Shown here one piece after another: positions 7,366-16,009 of a stretch of DNA of 37,151 nucleotides. The notes under the pieces are model-generated. The model searched no databases. It worked only from the letters and a program-made list of their open reading frames with translations, and was not told the DNA's origin. Within the stretch, counting starts at the first letter, position 1; each line of letters opens with the position of its first letter. The stretch is from NCBI GenBank assembly GCA_041730495.1, contig JBGSBR010000009.1:1-37151 (forward strand), given 5' to 3'. The DNA comes from JBGSBR01 sp041730495. Its GTDB lineage: Bacteria; Patescibacteriota; Microgenomatia; UBA1406; GWC2-37-13. A program made the translations under genes and the position numbers.

Positions 7366-7371
7366 AGTATA
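7366..7371 (-). promoter_or_regulatory. -10 box for the small membrane operon
   Basis: TATACT on the minus strand places the transcript start near 7359, three bases before ATG 7356. Confidence 0.5.
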
Positions 7372-7380
7372 TCATTCAGT

Positions 7381-8304
7381 TCAAACCTTAAATCCGTTTG
7401 TAGTTGGCAGCACTTCACAAACAAACGGAGCTCTAAAATTTGGGTCATCAATCTTACTACGATGATAGAACATGAAGTATCTATCACCATATTTAACAAT
7501 TTCTTGATGACCTGGATTCATCCATTGTCCATGTTCATTAGTATGTCTACCATTTAAAACAGTATTTTTTTCATGAGGATAAAATGTATCATTTTGTATA
7601 TACCCTGGATTTAAAATAAAGTATGTATCTGTACCCCAGGTACTACCTGCAGAGACAACAAGTTCATCCCGACCATTGATTGATACGATTTCTGGAGCTT
7701 CATATAGTTCATTATCTGGTCGTGTTACTTCTTGTATATCTGTGGCAGCTTGGAAACCATCACCAGTGAGTCGCAATTTTTTTACAGGCTTATTTTTCAT
7801 TGATCCAAAATACATAGTCATCTCACGATCAAGGATATGACCATTTTCATCTACTGTATAAGTTGTCTCAACCGATGGATCTATAAACTCGTATTCAAGG
7901 CCACTACAAACAAGGTTTTTAGGTATGAATGGTTTGTGTAGATCATCTGTCCAGAGAGAGTAGATTCCCATGCCTTGACCAGTATCAAAACAAGCATATC
8001 CTCGATACGTTTTATCGCCACCATATGTATCTAAATAATACGGAGTCACAGCTGGAGCCCAACAAACAGAGTTTTCTTTAACTCCTTTTGGTAAATATGC
8101 CAAAGCATCACGAGATTCAAGCTGCCAACCTTGTGGGGTTAGTTGAGCAACTTGTATTTTTACTTTTCGATCATGATCGTCAGTAGCGAAGACAAATCCC
8201 TCACAAAAGCAGGGATCGGGAAAGTTATGATTAAACAGCTGAACCTCACCAAAGTGTTCAATCTTTTCAATTTCATGTTGATATAATTGCTCACGCAAAT
8301 TCAT
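7381..8304 (-). CDS. GH43-like five-bladed propeller glycosidase or carbohydrate-active protein
   Basis: A 307-residue protein with the repeating beta-strand pattern of glycoside hydrolase clan F/J. The three acidic positions typical of GH43 can be proposed: an Asp in NFPDPCFCEGFVF near the N-terminus, the Asp of FIDPSVE in the middle, and the Glu of LYEAPEIV as general acid. A CWAPAVTPYYLD segment and a late HQEIVKYGDRYFMFYHRS segment also fit the fold. There is no signal peptide, so it is predicted cytoplasmic. The upstream neighbours are an acyltransferase and a glycosyltransferase-like protein, so glycan processing is likely. The substrate (arabinan, xylan or other) cannot be deduced. Its own extended -10 places transcription exactly at the ATG. 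Confidence 0.65.
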   Translation of the reverse strand: MNLREQLYQHEIEKIEHFGEVQLFNHNFPDPCFCEGFVFATDDHDRKVKIQVAQLTPQGWQLESRDALAYLPKGVKENSVCWAPAVTPYYLDTYGGDKTYRGYACFDTGQGMGIYSLWTDDLHKPFIPKNLVCSGLEYEFIDPSVETTYTVDENGHILDREMTMYFGSMKNKPVKKLRLTGDGFQAATDIQEVTRPDNELYEAPEIVSINGRDELVVSAGSTWGTDTYFILNPGYIQNDTFYPHEKNTVLNGRHTNEHGQWMNPGHQEIVKYGDRYFMFYHRSKIDDPNFRAPFVCEVLPTTNGFKV

Positions 8305-8310
8305 GCCCGC

Positions 8311-8319
8311 ATTATATCA
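8311..8319 (-). promoter_or_regulatory. Extended -10 for the GH43-like gene
   Basis: TGATATAAT on the minus strand, six bases before ATG 8304, gives a predicted start at the A of the ATG. Confidence 0.6.
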
Positions 8320-8335
8320 AAAATTGAATATTTTT

Positions 8336-8364
8336 CAACCCATAGTATAAGCTTTAGTGGGTTG
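8336..8364. other. Short inverted repeat between two minus-strand genes
   Basis: CAACCCA and TGGGTTG enclose a 15-base loop. It lies just downstream of the acyltransferase stop. There is no T-tract in the minus direction, so a terminator role is doubtful. Confidence 0.35.
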
Positions 8365-8365
8365 T

Positions 8366-10366
8366 TTACTTTGATTTTTTTAATGATCCAATCACAAGTA
8401 ATCCAAGCAACGGCAAGAAAAGTAAGAATGTATATTGTGCTTCTTTGTGATTGATGACATTAGTTAATCGATTCTGCGCCAATGCTACTAATTGTTTGGG
8501 ATCTTTCAGCAACTGTGATTTATCGAGTTGATGGACTGTGCGGGCTGTGGAGTCTGCGATGTTGATATCGATTGATTCTGAAAGACGAGTATCTGCAAGT
8601 GATAGTTCAATTTCATACGTTTTACCTTTCGAATCTATGATAAGTGGAAATCCAAAAGGATGTTGAGGACTAATGCCAATCTCGACAGGTTTATAAGTAG
8701 ATGTAGCATACCAATCTATAGCACCAGCTTCCTTTACTTTAAAAATAAGTTCTTGTTGTTTACCTTTTAGAGACAAATCTTCTGGCAGATCCAAGAAACT
8801 ATAGTTTAGATTCATGGTGATTATCCCTAGATTATTCTCACGTGCAGGGATTTGCATTATAACTTGAGGGCTTTTATGCAGTGAAATTGTTTTTTGATTT
8901 TCAGATATCTGGGGAGTGGTGATAACTTCACGGCTAACTGGATGTTCCATGGATGTCAGATTGAAGTTGGATTGATAACCAAAGAATATGGCTATGAAAT
9001 ATAAACCGGTTAATGCAGTAATAAGTAACACTGCTTTTCTCATCTTCATGGGATTCCATCCATGATTACCTACTTTTTTGGTATCAGCAGTTTTCATAAA
9101 ATATGGCAGCTCAAGTAGTTTGTAGAGATAGGTTGCAACTGCGATTACCACTAGCAATACAATGACGATAAATAGTATGTTTGTCAGCGCAGATGTAGGT
9201 GTATAGATCTTTTTGGCGGTATCGATGATTGCTGTATGACTCAGATAAATTGAGTAGCTGATTGTTCCTAAATAGGTCAGTACCCGATGTGAGCTAATGC
9301 GAGCTAGTAAATTGTTGGGGATTAAACTCATCCCGATCAGCAGTGTCAATGGTATCGCCCAGAGAATCCGTACCCATGGTACGATTGCGTCTGGTGCTAC
9401 ATTCACTGTGACATGGACAAGTGCGATGCTTATGATAAACAAAAGTCCTGAGAGATACGGATTCAATTTCGCTGTGATCATTTCCAGCCAGCTGCGTTTT
9501 TGTTTATAGATATATCCAAGTGCGATACCGGTGGCGAAATAGAAAAAAAGCGGAAACTGCAGCATCTGTGATGCGAAAATACGATTTGATAAGAGATGAA
9601 CTCCCATGAAAAATGGTATTAGTGAAAAGAAAATTAAGAGTTGTACTATGCGTGATTTTCCACGCACAAAAATCACAAGTGGTACAGCAAGTAGTGGATA
9701 CAAAATGTAGAAAAGTACTTCTGATCCTAGACTCCAGTAGACGCCATCAAGCATCGGGATGTAATCGCCAAGTGGCAAGGTAAGCGTAGCATTGGTGAGA
9801 TAGATACTGCTTTCACGGATCGCTGTTGGGAGAAGTTGATTGAGATACACAGCAGGATGCTTCATCAACCAGAAACCATACCAGACAACTGTTGCAAGTT
9901 GTAGTAATACAAATCCAAAGAAAAGCATTCGTGAGAATGTATAACTGGCTATTTTTTTCACGCCATAAACCCAGATGAGATGTCCAATTATAGGTACGAT
10001 AGCTATGATACCGAGTCGCATGTACCATGCCAGCTCTGGCATCAGTCGGAAAATCATCATGACTGTCGCCATGCTTAAGAAAAGTGGAAAGATACGAGTA
10101 TATCTTTTTTGCAGGAAAGCTGTTTTGTTATCAGGATCAGGATAGATGTAAGCCATCAAGAATCCAGATAAGATGAAAAGCAAAGATACTCCAGTTACAC
10201 CACTTGAAAATAGTCCAGAAAAGATAAATTTGAGTGATTCTGGTACTGCTTGTATGATCGGACCTGAGTTGATGTGATTGAAGAAAACGAGCAGTATAGC
10301 TAAACCACGAATGCCATCCAGTGCGGTAAGACGAGATGATGCTGTTTTATCTTTTTCACTTTCCAT
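8366..10366 (-). CDS. Acyltransferase family 3 (OafA-type) integral membrane protein
   Basis: A 666-residue protein. It begins LTALDGIRGLAILLVFFNHIN, the family-3 acyltransferase signature with the conserved His near residue 31, then about ten hydrophobic helices (to about residue 410) including GVYWSLGSEVLFYILYP and a late TISYSIYLSHTAII. A further helix near 445-463 leads to an extracytoplasmic domain of about 170 residues, and a final helix near 645-663 returns to the membrane. The family moves acetyl or other acyl groups onto sugars of peptidoglycan, O-antigen or exported glycans. The C-terminal domain is probably the acceptor or transfer module outside the cell. It lies between GH43-like and GT-like genes, which fits surface glycan decoration. 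A TATACT box gives a four-base leader. Confidence 0.88.
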   Translation of the reverse strand: MESEKDKTASSRLTALDGIRGLAILLVFFNHINSGPIIQAVPESLKFIFSGLFSSGVTGVSLLFILSGFLMAYIYPDPDNKTAFLQKRYTRIFPLFLSMATVMMIFRLMPELAWYMRLGIIAIVPIIGHLIWVYGVKKIASYTFSRMLFFGFVLLQLATVVWYGFWLMKHPAVYLNQLLPTAIRESSIYLTNATLTLPLGDYIPMLDGVYWSLGSEVLFYILYPLLAVPLVIFVRGKSRIVQLLIFFSLIPFFMGVHLLSNRIFASQMLQFPLFFYFATGIALGYIYKQKRSWLEMITAKLNPYLSGLLFIISIALVHVTVNVAPDAIVPWVRILWAIPLTLLIGMSLIPNNLLARISSHRVLTYLGTISYSIYLSHTAIIDTAKKIYTPTSALTNILFIVIVLLVVIAVATYLYKLLELPYFMKTADTKKVGNHGWNPMKMRKAVLLITALTGLYFIAIFFGYQSNFNLTSMEHPVSREVITTPQISENQKTISLHKSPQVIMQIPARENNLGIITMNLNYSFLDLPEDLSLKGKQQELIFKVKEAGAIDWYATSTYKPVEIGISPQHPFGFPLIIDSKGKTYEIELSLADTRLSESIDINIADSTARTVHQLDKSQLLKDPKQLVALAQNRLTNVINHKEAQYTFLLFLPLLGLLVIGSLKKSK

Positions 10367-10376
10367 GAATAGGGAA

Positions 10377-10382
10377 AGTATA
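10377..10382 (-). promoter_or_regulatory. -10 box for the acyltransferase gene
   Basis: TATACT on the minus strand, ten bases before ATG 10366; predicted leader about four bases. Confidence 0.45.
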
Positions 10383-10401
10383 CAAGAAGTTGTGTTAAGT
10401 T

Positions 10402-11517
10402 TTATTGTTCTAATATTCTTAGAGCTGCATCAGCAGTCATTTCGATTGATTCAGTATCAATTTCTAGTGAATTGCTGGAGTAAATTCCTGAAGCATTATC
10501 AACACCTCTGAATTTGCATATTGCATCTATATTTAGACGACCTTTCTCTAGCCTCCCATTTTCTATACCTTTTTTAAGATACGGAGAGATAACTGTGGTT
10601 GCCCCAGGGACTGATATATATTCAGGGTCAAATCTTGTGTGAAGTACTACTGCTTGATTAGGTGTAATTTTGCCTTTATTATCACCTTGAGTAGCCATGC
10701 TGCCAGCTCCAAGCCAAGCCCAATAGCTATCAGTGCCGATAAATAAGTCAGCCGCAGCAAATCGAGCACATAAAGCATTAATGTTGTCACCAGCAATATG
10801 TAGTTCATCAGCATCTGGCACGATTGATTCGCTAAGACCATTGTAAAAGTCTAGATCTGATCCGGGGAAAGAAGTATATGATCTAAACACATCTACTTTT
10901 TGCTGAACAAATAGTCTATCTGAGACGACAGTAATATGTGCATCAGGATACTTAACTTTGATTATTCTAACGATGTCGTTGACTTGTGGGTTGGAGAATC
11001 GTTTGAGCATCTCACTCCCTGATTGAGCTATAACAATTCGTTTTTTACCATCGGTTTGCACACGTAGAGACTGAGCAGTAGTATTTACTTCATTCGCATC
11101 ATAATTTTGCAGAGCGCCAAATGGTACTCGTATTGGTCGAGGTACATAATCCAACTCTTCAGGCAATTCTTGTATACCAAGTGTACGAGCAATTTTTGCA
11201 TATTCATTATTGAGATATGGCATAGCTTCGATTGGATTTGCGTGTTTATAAGCGTTCACTCTTTGTGTTATATGATATCCAGGTAAGCTTCCGTTTCTTA
11301 CATTTTCGAGTGTAGATGTAGTTTGAATATTATTCTCAAGACAAAAGCGACTAACTAGTTGGTGTGCGTACCACATCTGTATTAGATCATCTCCATTCAT
11401 CTTGGCTTGTTGTAGATAAATCGGTTGATTACTATTTAAAGCTTCAATAAGTTGTCTTCGATTAAAATCAGGATCCTTACGCATTTCTAGCTCAGACCAT
11501 GATAAAGCATCTTTCAT
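10402..11517 (-). CDS. Unknown protein, possibly GT-B-fold glycosyltransferase-like
   Basis: A 371-residue soluble protein. The first 120 residues are polar and helical. The rest alternates strand and helix in a Rossmann-like way: KKRIVIAQSGSEMLKRF, then VNDIVRIIKVKYPDAHITVVSD, then ARFAAADLFIGTDSYWAWLGAGSMATQ. The last pattern recalls the sugar-nucleotide region of family-9 (heptosyltransferase-like) enzymes, where a Gly/Thr-Asp/Ser turn precedes a helix. That likeness is weak and no catalytic residue can be named. Neighbouring acyltransferase and GH43-like genes favour a glycan role. A TGGTATAAT box one base from a leaderless position supports ATG 11517. Confidence 0.6.
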   Translation of the reverse strand: MKDALSWSELEMRKDPDFNRRQLIEALNSNQPIYLQQAKMNGDDLIQMWYAHQLVSRFCLENNIQTTSTLENVRNGSLPGYHITQRVNAYKHANPIEAMPYLNNEYAKIARTLGIQELPEELDYVPRPIRVPFGALQNYDANEVNTTAQSLRVQTDGKKRIVIAQSGSEMLKRFSNPQVNDIVRIIKVKYPDAHITVVSDRLFVQQKVDVFRSYTSFPGSDLDFYNGLSESIVPDADELHIAGDNINALCARFAAADLFIGTDSYWAWLGAGSMATQGDNKGKITPNQAVVLHTRFDPEYISVPGATTVISPYLKKGIENGRLEKGRLNIDAICKFRGVDNASGIYSSNSLEIDTESIEMTADAALRILEQ

Positions 11518-11524
11518 GGTGTAA

Positions 11525-11533
11525 ATTATACCA
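11525..11533 (-). promoter_or_regulatory. Extended -10 for the GT-like gene
   Basis: TGGTATAAT on the minus strand puts the transcript start about one base before ATG 11517. Confidence 0.6.
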
Positions 11534-11618
11534 CTTAAGACCTTCCATATAAAGCTATGGGTCTATATTCGGTATTGCAAAATATTTAGGAAGAAGGCAG
11601 CAAAACAAAAGAAGTATG

Positions 11619-11701
11619 TCCAGGGAGAAGGATTCGAACCTTCGAAGGCATAAGCCGACAGATTTACAGTCTGTTCCGATTGGCCACTCCGGCATCCCTG
11701 G
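11619..11701 (-). tRNA. tRNA-Tyr (anticodon GTA)
   Basis: On the minus strand the acceptor arms CCAGGGA and TCCCTGG pair over 7 bp with discriminator A. The anticodon arm is ACAGA-CTGTAAA-TCTGT with GTA, the T arm is GAAGG-TTCGAAT-CCTTC, and a long class II variable arm (GGC/GCC stem) fits bacterial tRNA-Tyr. CCA is not encoded, so the CCA-adding enzyme at 25165 is needed. The length is 83 nt. Confidence 0.93.
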
Positions 11702-11711
11702 TTGAATCAAT

Positions 11712-11720
11712 ATTATACCA
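11712..11720 (-). promoter_or_regulatory. Extended -10 for tRNA-Tyr
   Basis: TGGTATAAT on the minus strand gives a predicted start near 11705, four bases before the mature tRNA 5' end. Confidence 0.55.
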
Positions 11721-11776
11721 TCCAGTTAGCACGAACTAAAGCTTTATTCGTAGGCTGGTAATCTAGTCATCTTTTT

Positions 11777-11785
11777 TGCTATCAT
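11777..11785 (+). promoter_or_regulatory. Extended -10 for the 359-aa membrane-anchored protein
   Basis: TGCTATCAT ends six bases before ATG 11792, so the predicted start is the A of the ATG. Confidence 0.55.
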
Positions 11786-11791
11786 TGATGC

Positions 11792-12871
11792 ATGACTTTG
11801 ACTGAAGTGAACTACAATGTAAAACGATTTGCACCGCTTGTTATTATACTTCTGTTGGTGTTGCTTGTTTTCTTTTTCGCTTTTCAGCTTTTCTTTTTAT
11901 ATCTCGAATCAAGCTCAACTTCAGCTAATCCCAATGCAGCTGCACCGCTTACTGTAAATCCTATTTTCGAAAAGATCAAACGTCCTATTTTGCCTAATAC
12001 AAAATCATCGGATAGTGTGAAATATGTGCTTGATACACTGGACGGAACGACAAATACTGAAGTTGCCACTTCGGCCGCACATGTTTATTTCTTACCTCAA
12101 CCACCATCGAGGTTTGGCTTCCTTTCTCGCATCATCACCATGGCTCAGAAATTTGATATTGATACAGATATTACTCAACACACACTTGATGATAAAATAG
12201 CGACATTTGATGATGGGAAGCGTAAGCTTGCTATTGATATCAATACCTTCAATTTCAGTTTTGAGTATCGGATCACAGATGATGATACAATCTGGGACAA
12301 TACACGAGCGCCGAGTGAGACTGCCATCGAGACATCAGCACGTGCACTGCTTTCATCGCTTGAAAAATATCCTGCAGAGCTGGCGCAAGGTACGACGAAC
12401 ATCTTGTATTTCAACTATAATCCTGCAACTAAAGAACTTACCAAAGTAGATACAATTGCTGAGGCAAACATGGCTGAAGTAGATTTCTTCAGTGCTGATC
12501 TGGATGGTAAGCCAGTAGTAACCTCAACATATTTTAATAGTCCAAACTTCGTATTGTATGCATTAAACAATGGAAACTTACAAGTACTACGAGCTAAGTC
12601 TTCGATCTATGAGAAATCCAAAGATCAGATTGGAGTATATCCCGTAATTACGAGTGACCAAGCGTGGAAAGATCTGCAAGCTGGCAAAGGTTCCATCATC
12701 TCACAAGATGATAATACCCAAGATATCAAAATTAAAAAGATTTACTTAGCTTACTTTGAGCCTGAGGTTTATCAAGAATACATGCAACCAATGTATGTTT
12801 TCTTAGGTGAAGGTAACTTCGTAGCGTATGTCACTGCGGTCACTGAAGAATATCTGCTCCCACAGGAGTAG
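11792..12871 (+). CDS. Membrane-anchored extracytoplasmic protein, unknown
   Basis: A 359-residue protein with one N-terminal hydrophobic segment (about 14-36) and a Ser/Asn/Ala-rich stalk, followed by a large soluble domain placed outside the membrane. A segment IGVYPVITSDQAWKDLQAGKGSI and the following strands loosely recall the 'YP..s..eAw..l..G' pattern of extracytoplasmic PepSY/YycH-I-like domains. I treat this as a weak hint only. There are no catalytic motifs or Cys. The 3' end overlaps the convergent D,D-carboxypeptidase gene by 32 bases. A cell-envelope role is plausible from location, but the function is unknown. Confidence 0.7.
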   Translation: MTLTEVNYNVKRFAPLVIILLLVLLVFFFAFQLFFLYLESSSTSANPNAAAPLTVNPIFEKIKRPILPNTKSSDSVKYVLDTLDGTTNTEVATSAAHVYFLPQPPSRFGFLSRIITMAQKFDIDTDITQHTLDDKIATFDDGKRKLAIDINTFNFSFEYRITDDDTIWDNTRAPSETAIETSARALLSSLEKYPAELAQGTTNILYFNYNPATKELTKVDTIAEANMAEVDFFSADLDGKPVVTSTYFNSPNFVLYALNNGNLQVLRAKSSIYEKSKDQIGVYPVITSDQAWKDLQAGKGSIISQDDNTQDIKIKKIYLAYFEPEVYQEYMQPMYVFLGEGNFVAYVTAVTEEYLLPQE

Positions 12872-13778
12872 GAAGTTCTGGATTGACATAGATCACTTGA
12901 TCATTGATCCAGTTTACCAGTGCGGTAGTATCTAGAAATCGGTCCTCACTCTTCATCACCACGATTATATAGTCATGACCTTGGTACCGATAGAAGCTGA
13001 TCAGGTTTTGGCCTGCGAGCTCTGTTGAACCAGTTTTAAGTCCACCCAGTCCTGGGATTTCACCAAGCAATTGGTTGACATTGGTCAATGGATGGAAAAT
13101 ATTGAAGTCTTCGTCGGAGATGGTGATTTCTTTCGTCCCCACAATCTTACGAAGATATGGATCATTCAACAATGCTCGAGCAGCAAGAGCGAGATCATAT
13201 GAGCTACTGAGTTGTCCTGGCTCATCTAGTCCAGCAGGATTGGTGAAATGTGAGTTTTTCATGCCAAGCTGAGCTGCTTTTGCGTTCATTTTTTGCACAA
13301 AATCTTGATAACCACGATCCGTAGCGAGGGCATACGCTGCATCATTACCAGAGTGGACGAGAGTACCGTATAAAAGGTTCTCAATTGTTAGCCGCTCACC
13401 TGGCACTAGTCCCATGAGCTGTCCTTCAGCTGTGGCGACTTGGACACTGATCACATCTTCAGGTTTATATAACTCACGAGTCACAAGTGAGGTAATAACT
13501 TTGGTTGTTGAGGCTGGATATAACTGCAAATTTGCATTCCGTTCGAAGACTGGTGTGAAGGTATCGAGCTCCACGACATAGACACCAAGTGCTGTCAGTT
13601 CAGGTGAAACTTGACCTTTCGTGGTCGGAATTGGTCGGATATTTAGACTGGGAGCAGCATTATTTTGTAAAAAAGTTTCACGCTCATAAGCAATGATCTG
13701 ATAAAACGGCGAATCACCAGGATAGAAAAGGAATAATAGACTAAAAAAAAGGAATAAAATAATGAAGCGATTTTTCAT
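12840..13778 (-). CDS. D-alanyl-D-alanine carboxypeptidase (peptidase S11, PBP5-like)
   Basis: A 312-residue protein with an N-terminal hydrophobic signal/anchor (about 4-20) and all three penicillin-binding motifs: SxxK at S90-K93 (STTK), SGN at 143-145 and KTG at 248-250. These enzymes trim the terminal D-Ala of murein pentapeptides and so control cross-linking. The usual C-terminal PBP5 beta domain and membrane-anchoring amphipathic helix are absent, so the N-terminal segment probably holds it at the membrane. It overlaps the convergent unknown gene at its 3' end. A TATATT box gives a one-base leader at ATG 13778. Confidence 0.93.
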   Translation of the reverse strand: MKNRFIILFLFFSLLFLFYPGDSPFYQIIAYERETFLQNNAAPSLNIRPIPTTKGQVSPELTALGVYVVELDTFTPVFERNANLQLYPASTTKVITSLVTRELYKPEDVISVQVATAEGQLMGLVPGERLTIENLLYGTLVHSGNDAAYALATDRGYQDFVQKMNAKAAQLGMKNSHFTNPAGLDEPGQLSSSYDLALAARALLNDPYLRKIVGTKEITISDEDFNIFHPLTNVNQLLGEIPGLGGLKTGSTELAGQNLISFYRYQGHDYIIVVMKSEDRFLDTTALVNWINDQVIYVNPELPTPVGADILQ

Positions 13779-13785
13779 GATGATG

Positions 13786-13791
13786 AATATA
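13786..13791 (-). promoter_or_regulatory. -10 box for the D,D-carboxypeptidase gene
   Basis: TATATT on the minus strand, seven bases before ATG 13778; predicted leader one base. Confidence 0.5.
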
Positions 13792-13828
13792 TTCTAGATG
13801 ACACTTACAAGTCTTGTCTAGCGAATCC

Positions 13829-15226
13829 TTATTTGGTTTTGGTACTGATTCCGAGTTCTTTGAGTTGGGATTCAGCTGCAGGGGACGGAGCTGTCATGAC
13901 TGAAATCTTACCACCAGAGGTCGCTGGGAATGCGACGACTTCACGGATAGATGGCTCACCAAGCAAAGCAAACAGTAATCGATCAATACCAGGGGCAATA
14001 CCGCCATGTGGTGGTACGCCATATGTAAATGCTGTGAGCATATGATCAAACTGAGCTTTTTGTTCTTCTGTAAATCCGATTAGATCGAAAACCTTGGACT
14101 GAACATCACGTTGATGAATACGGATACTACCACCACCTACTTCATATCCATTCAGCACAAGATCATACTGTTGACCTCGGACTTTGGTAGGATCTGTTTC
14201 AAGCAGTGGGATATCATCGGGATGAGGTGCAGTAAACATGTGATGTGATGGTGCAAATTTGGCACTACCTGAACCATGATAGTAATCTTCATCTGATTGT
14301 TCGGTAAAGAGTGGGAAATCTATGGTCCATGAAAAAGCGAGCTCATTTGGATCATTTTTGTCTTTTCTGAGATCAGGTTTATCGGTGCCATATTTTTCTT
14401 TGGCTTCAGCATGTGTAAGACGTGGCCATGGTGTTTGTGAGATATGCTTTTCTGGGAACAGTTCTGTTACCATCTTGGTAAACATGGTTTCGATCAGTTG
14501 CATGATATCTTCGCGTTCGATAAATGACATCTCCATATCGAGCTGGGTGAACTCACCATAAGCACGATCAGCACGAGGGTCTTCATCACGGAAGCAGCGG
14601 GCAATCTGGAAATAACGCTCCACTCCAGCGACCATCAACATTTGTTTGTATTGTTGTGGGGACTGTGGAAGCGCATAAAAATTACCTTGTTGTAAACGTG
14701 AAGGCACTAGGAAATCACGTGCACCTTCAGGAGTAGTTTTCGTCAAAATAGGTGTTTCAATTTCGAGAAAGTCATGATGTTTGGTCAGATATTCACGGAT
14801 GAATGTCGTCATCTGAGATCTGAGTGTGAGATTTCGTACCATGCGTGGTCGACGTATATCGAGATAGCGATATTTGAGTCTGACTTCTTCTTCGATTTCA
14901 TAACCATCTGTGTCGATCGGGATCGGTAATGGTGCAGCTTTACTGAGGATTTTGAACTCAAGTGCTTCAAGCTCGACGGAACCCGTGATAAGATTTGGAT
15001 TTTTGAGTTTTTCAGGACGTTCTTTGACAAGACCTTTGAGTTCGATCACATCTTCTGATGATAGTTCTTTGAGTCTCTCATCTCCGATTACCTGGACGAT
15101 ACCACTGCGATCACGGAGATCGATAAAGACGATTTTTTTGTGATCACGTTTGGTAGCAACCCAACCATAAAGGGTTACTTCTTTTCCGATATGATCGACG
15201 GTATCTTTAACAAAAAGGTTTTTCAT
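13829..15226 (-). CDS. aspS: Aspartyl-tRNA synthetase, compact form lacking the GAD insertion
   Basis: A 465-residue class II synthetase charging tRNA-Asp (possibly tRNA-Asn too). It has the N-terminal OB anticodon-binding fold (1-100), motif 2 with FRDED (212-216), the KPDLR loop (283-287), and motif 3 with GIDRLLFALLG (413-423). Bacterial AspRS (about 590 aa) carries a GAD domain between KPDLR and the W-x-I-D-F-P strand. Here only ten residues separate KPDLR (287) from FSWTIDFPLF (298), so GAD is missing. The late motif FPATSGGK replaces the usual FPKT. The start is the first ATG; a TATCAT box at 15234-15239 gives a one-base leader. Confidence 0.95.
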   Translation of the reverse strand: MKNLFVKDTVDHIGKEVTLYGWVATKRDHKKIVFIDLRDRSGIVQVIGDERLKELSSEDVIELKGLVKERPEKLKNPNLITGSVELEALEFKILSKAAPLPIPIDTDGYEIEEEVRLKYRYLDIRRPRMVRNLTLRSQMTTFIREYLTKHHDFLEIETPILTKTTPEGARDFLVPSRLQQGNFYALPQSPQQYKQMLMVAGVERYFQIARCFRDEDPRADRAYGEFTQLDMEMSFIEREDIMQLIETMFTKMVTELFPEKHISQTPWPRLTHAEAKEKYGTDKPDLRKDKNDPNELAFSWTIDFPLFTEQSDEDYYHGSGSAKFAPSHHMFTAPHPDDIPLLETDPTKVRGQQYDLVLNGYEVGGGSIRIHQRDVQSKVFDLIGFTEEQKAQFDHMLTAFTYGVPPHGGIAPGIDRLLFALLGEPSIREVVAFPATSGGKISVMTAPSPAAESQLKELGISTKTK

Positions 15227-15233
15227 AGGCTCT

Positions 15234-15239
15234 ATGATA
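15234..15239 (-). promoter_or_regulatory. -10 box for aspS
   Basis: TATCAT on the minus strand, seven bases before ATG 15226; predicted leader one base. Confidence 0.5.
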
Positions 15240-15303
15240 CTGTTTATTTACAGTTTACGCAATAACAATTATGCAGTTAAGAGATTAATTGAGCAAAAAA
15301 TGA

Positions 15304-16005
15304 TTACTCAGATTTTTCTTCAGTAGCAGGAGCTTCAGGATCTGCAGCTTCACCTTCAGCACCAGGTTCTTCACCAGTACCTTCAGTGATTTCAGGAGCA
15401 TCAGAAGCTGTTTCAGGCTCAAGTGATTGTTCGACGTGTTCGATGACTGAGACGACGATCTTTTCAGCATCATCGATGATGATATATTCAGCAGTTGTTG
15501 GGAGGTCAGCTACAGTGATGACAGCACCAATTTCACTCAGGGCAGTAATATCAACTTCGATTTCACTTGGAATATGAGTTGGGAGAGCTTCCACGATGAT
15601 TTCGTCCATCTGAGTGTTGAGGACACCGTTAAGTGTTTTGACTGCTTCAGATTCACCGACAAATGTAAGTGGTACGTTTGCTTGTACTTTTTGTTTGAGG
15701 TTTACTTTGCGGAAATCAATATGAAGAATTGACTGAGTGAGAGGATGATAGGTGACATCGGTGATCAAAGTAGGAATTGTTTCTCCTGCGACTTCGATAT
15801 AAACGACGTTGGTTGCACCAGCATGTTTGTAAGCTTGGATAAACGCTTTTGTATCAATACTGATTGATTTAGAATCAAAGCCTTTGCCGTAGACATTGGC
15901 TGGGAGTTTGCCTGCTTTACGCATACTGCGGACACGTTTGCCAAGTAATGTGCGGTCTTCGGCTGCTAGATTGATTTTTTCTTTCTGTTCTTTGTGTGAA
16001 ACCAT
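15304..16005 (-). CDS. rplY: Large-subunit ribosomal protein bL25 (CTC/TL5 type)
   Basis: A 233-residue protein with the two-domain CTC layout. The N-terminal L25 domain (about 1-95, starting with AEDRTLLGKRVRSMRKAGKLPANVYG) binds 5S rRNA. The CTC beta domain (about 100-185) follows, then an acidic, Glu/Ala/Pro-rich disordered tail. bL25 sits on the central protuberance of the 50S subunit. The tail (EPETASDAPEITEGTGEEPG and on) is longer and more acidic than in E. coli L25 but common in CTC-type proteins. It starts four bases after the stop of the DUF4012 gene, so the two are probably co-transcribed. Confidence 0.95.
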   Translation of the reverse strand: MVSHKEQKEKINLAAEDRTLLGKRVRSMRKAGKLPANVYGKGFDSKSISIDTKAFIQAYKHAGATNVVYIEVAGETIPTLITDVTYHPLTQSILHIDFRKVNLKQKVQANVPLTFVGESEAVKTLNGVLNTQMDEIIVEALPTHIPSEIEVDITALSEIGAVITVADLPTTAEYIIIDDAEKIVVSVIEHVEQSLEPETASDAPEITEGTGEEPGAEGEAADPEAPATEEKSE

Positions 16006-16009
16006 AGTT

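Noticed and set aside
8336..8364. The CAACCCA/TGGGTTG hairpin as terminator for the acyltransferase gene.
   Set aside because: On the minus strand it is followed by A-rich, not T-rich, sequence; kept only as a low-confidence inverted repeat.
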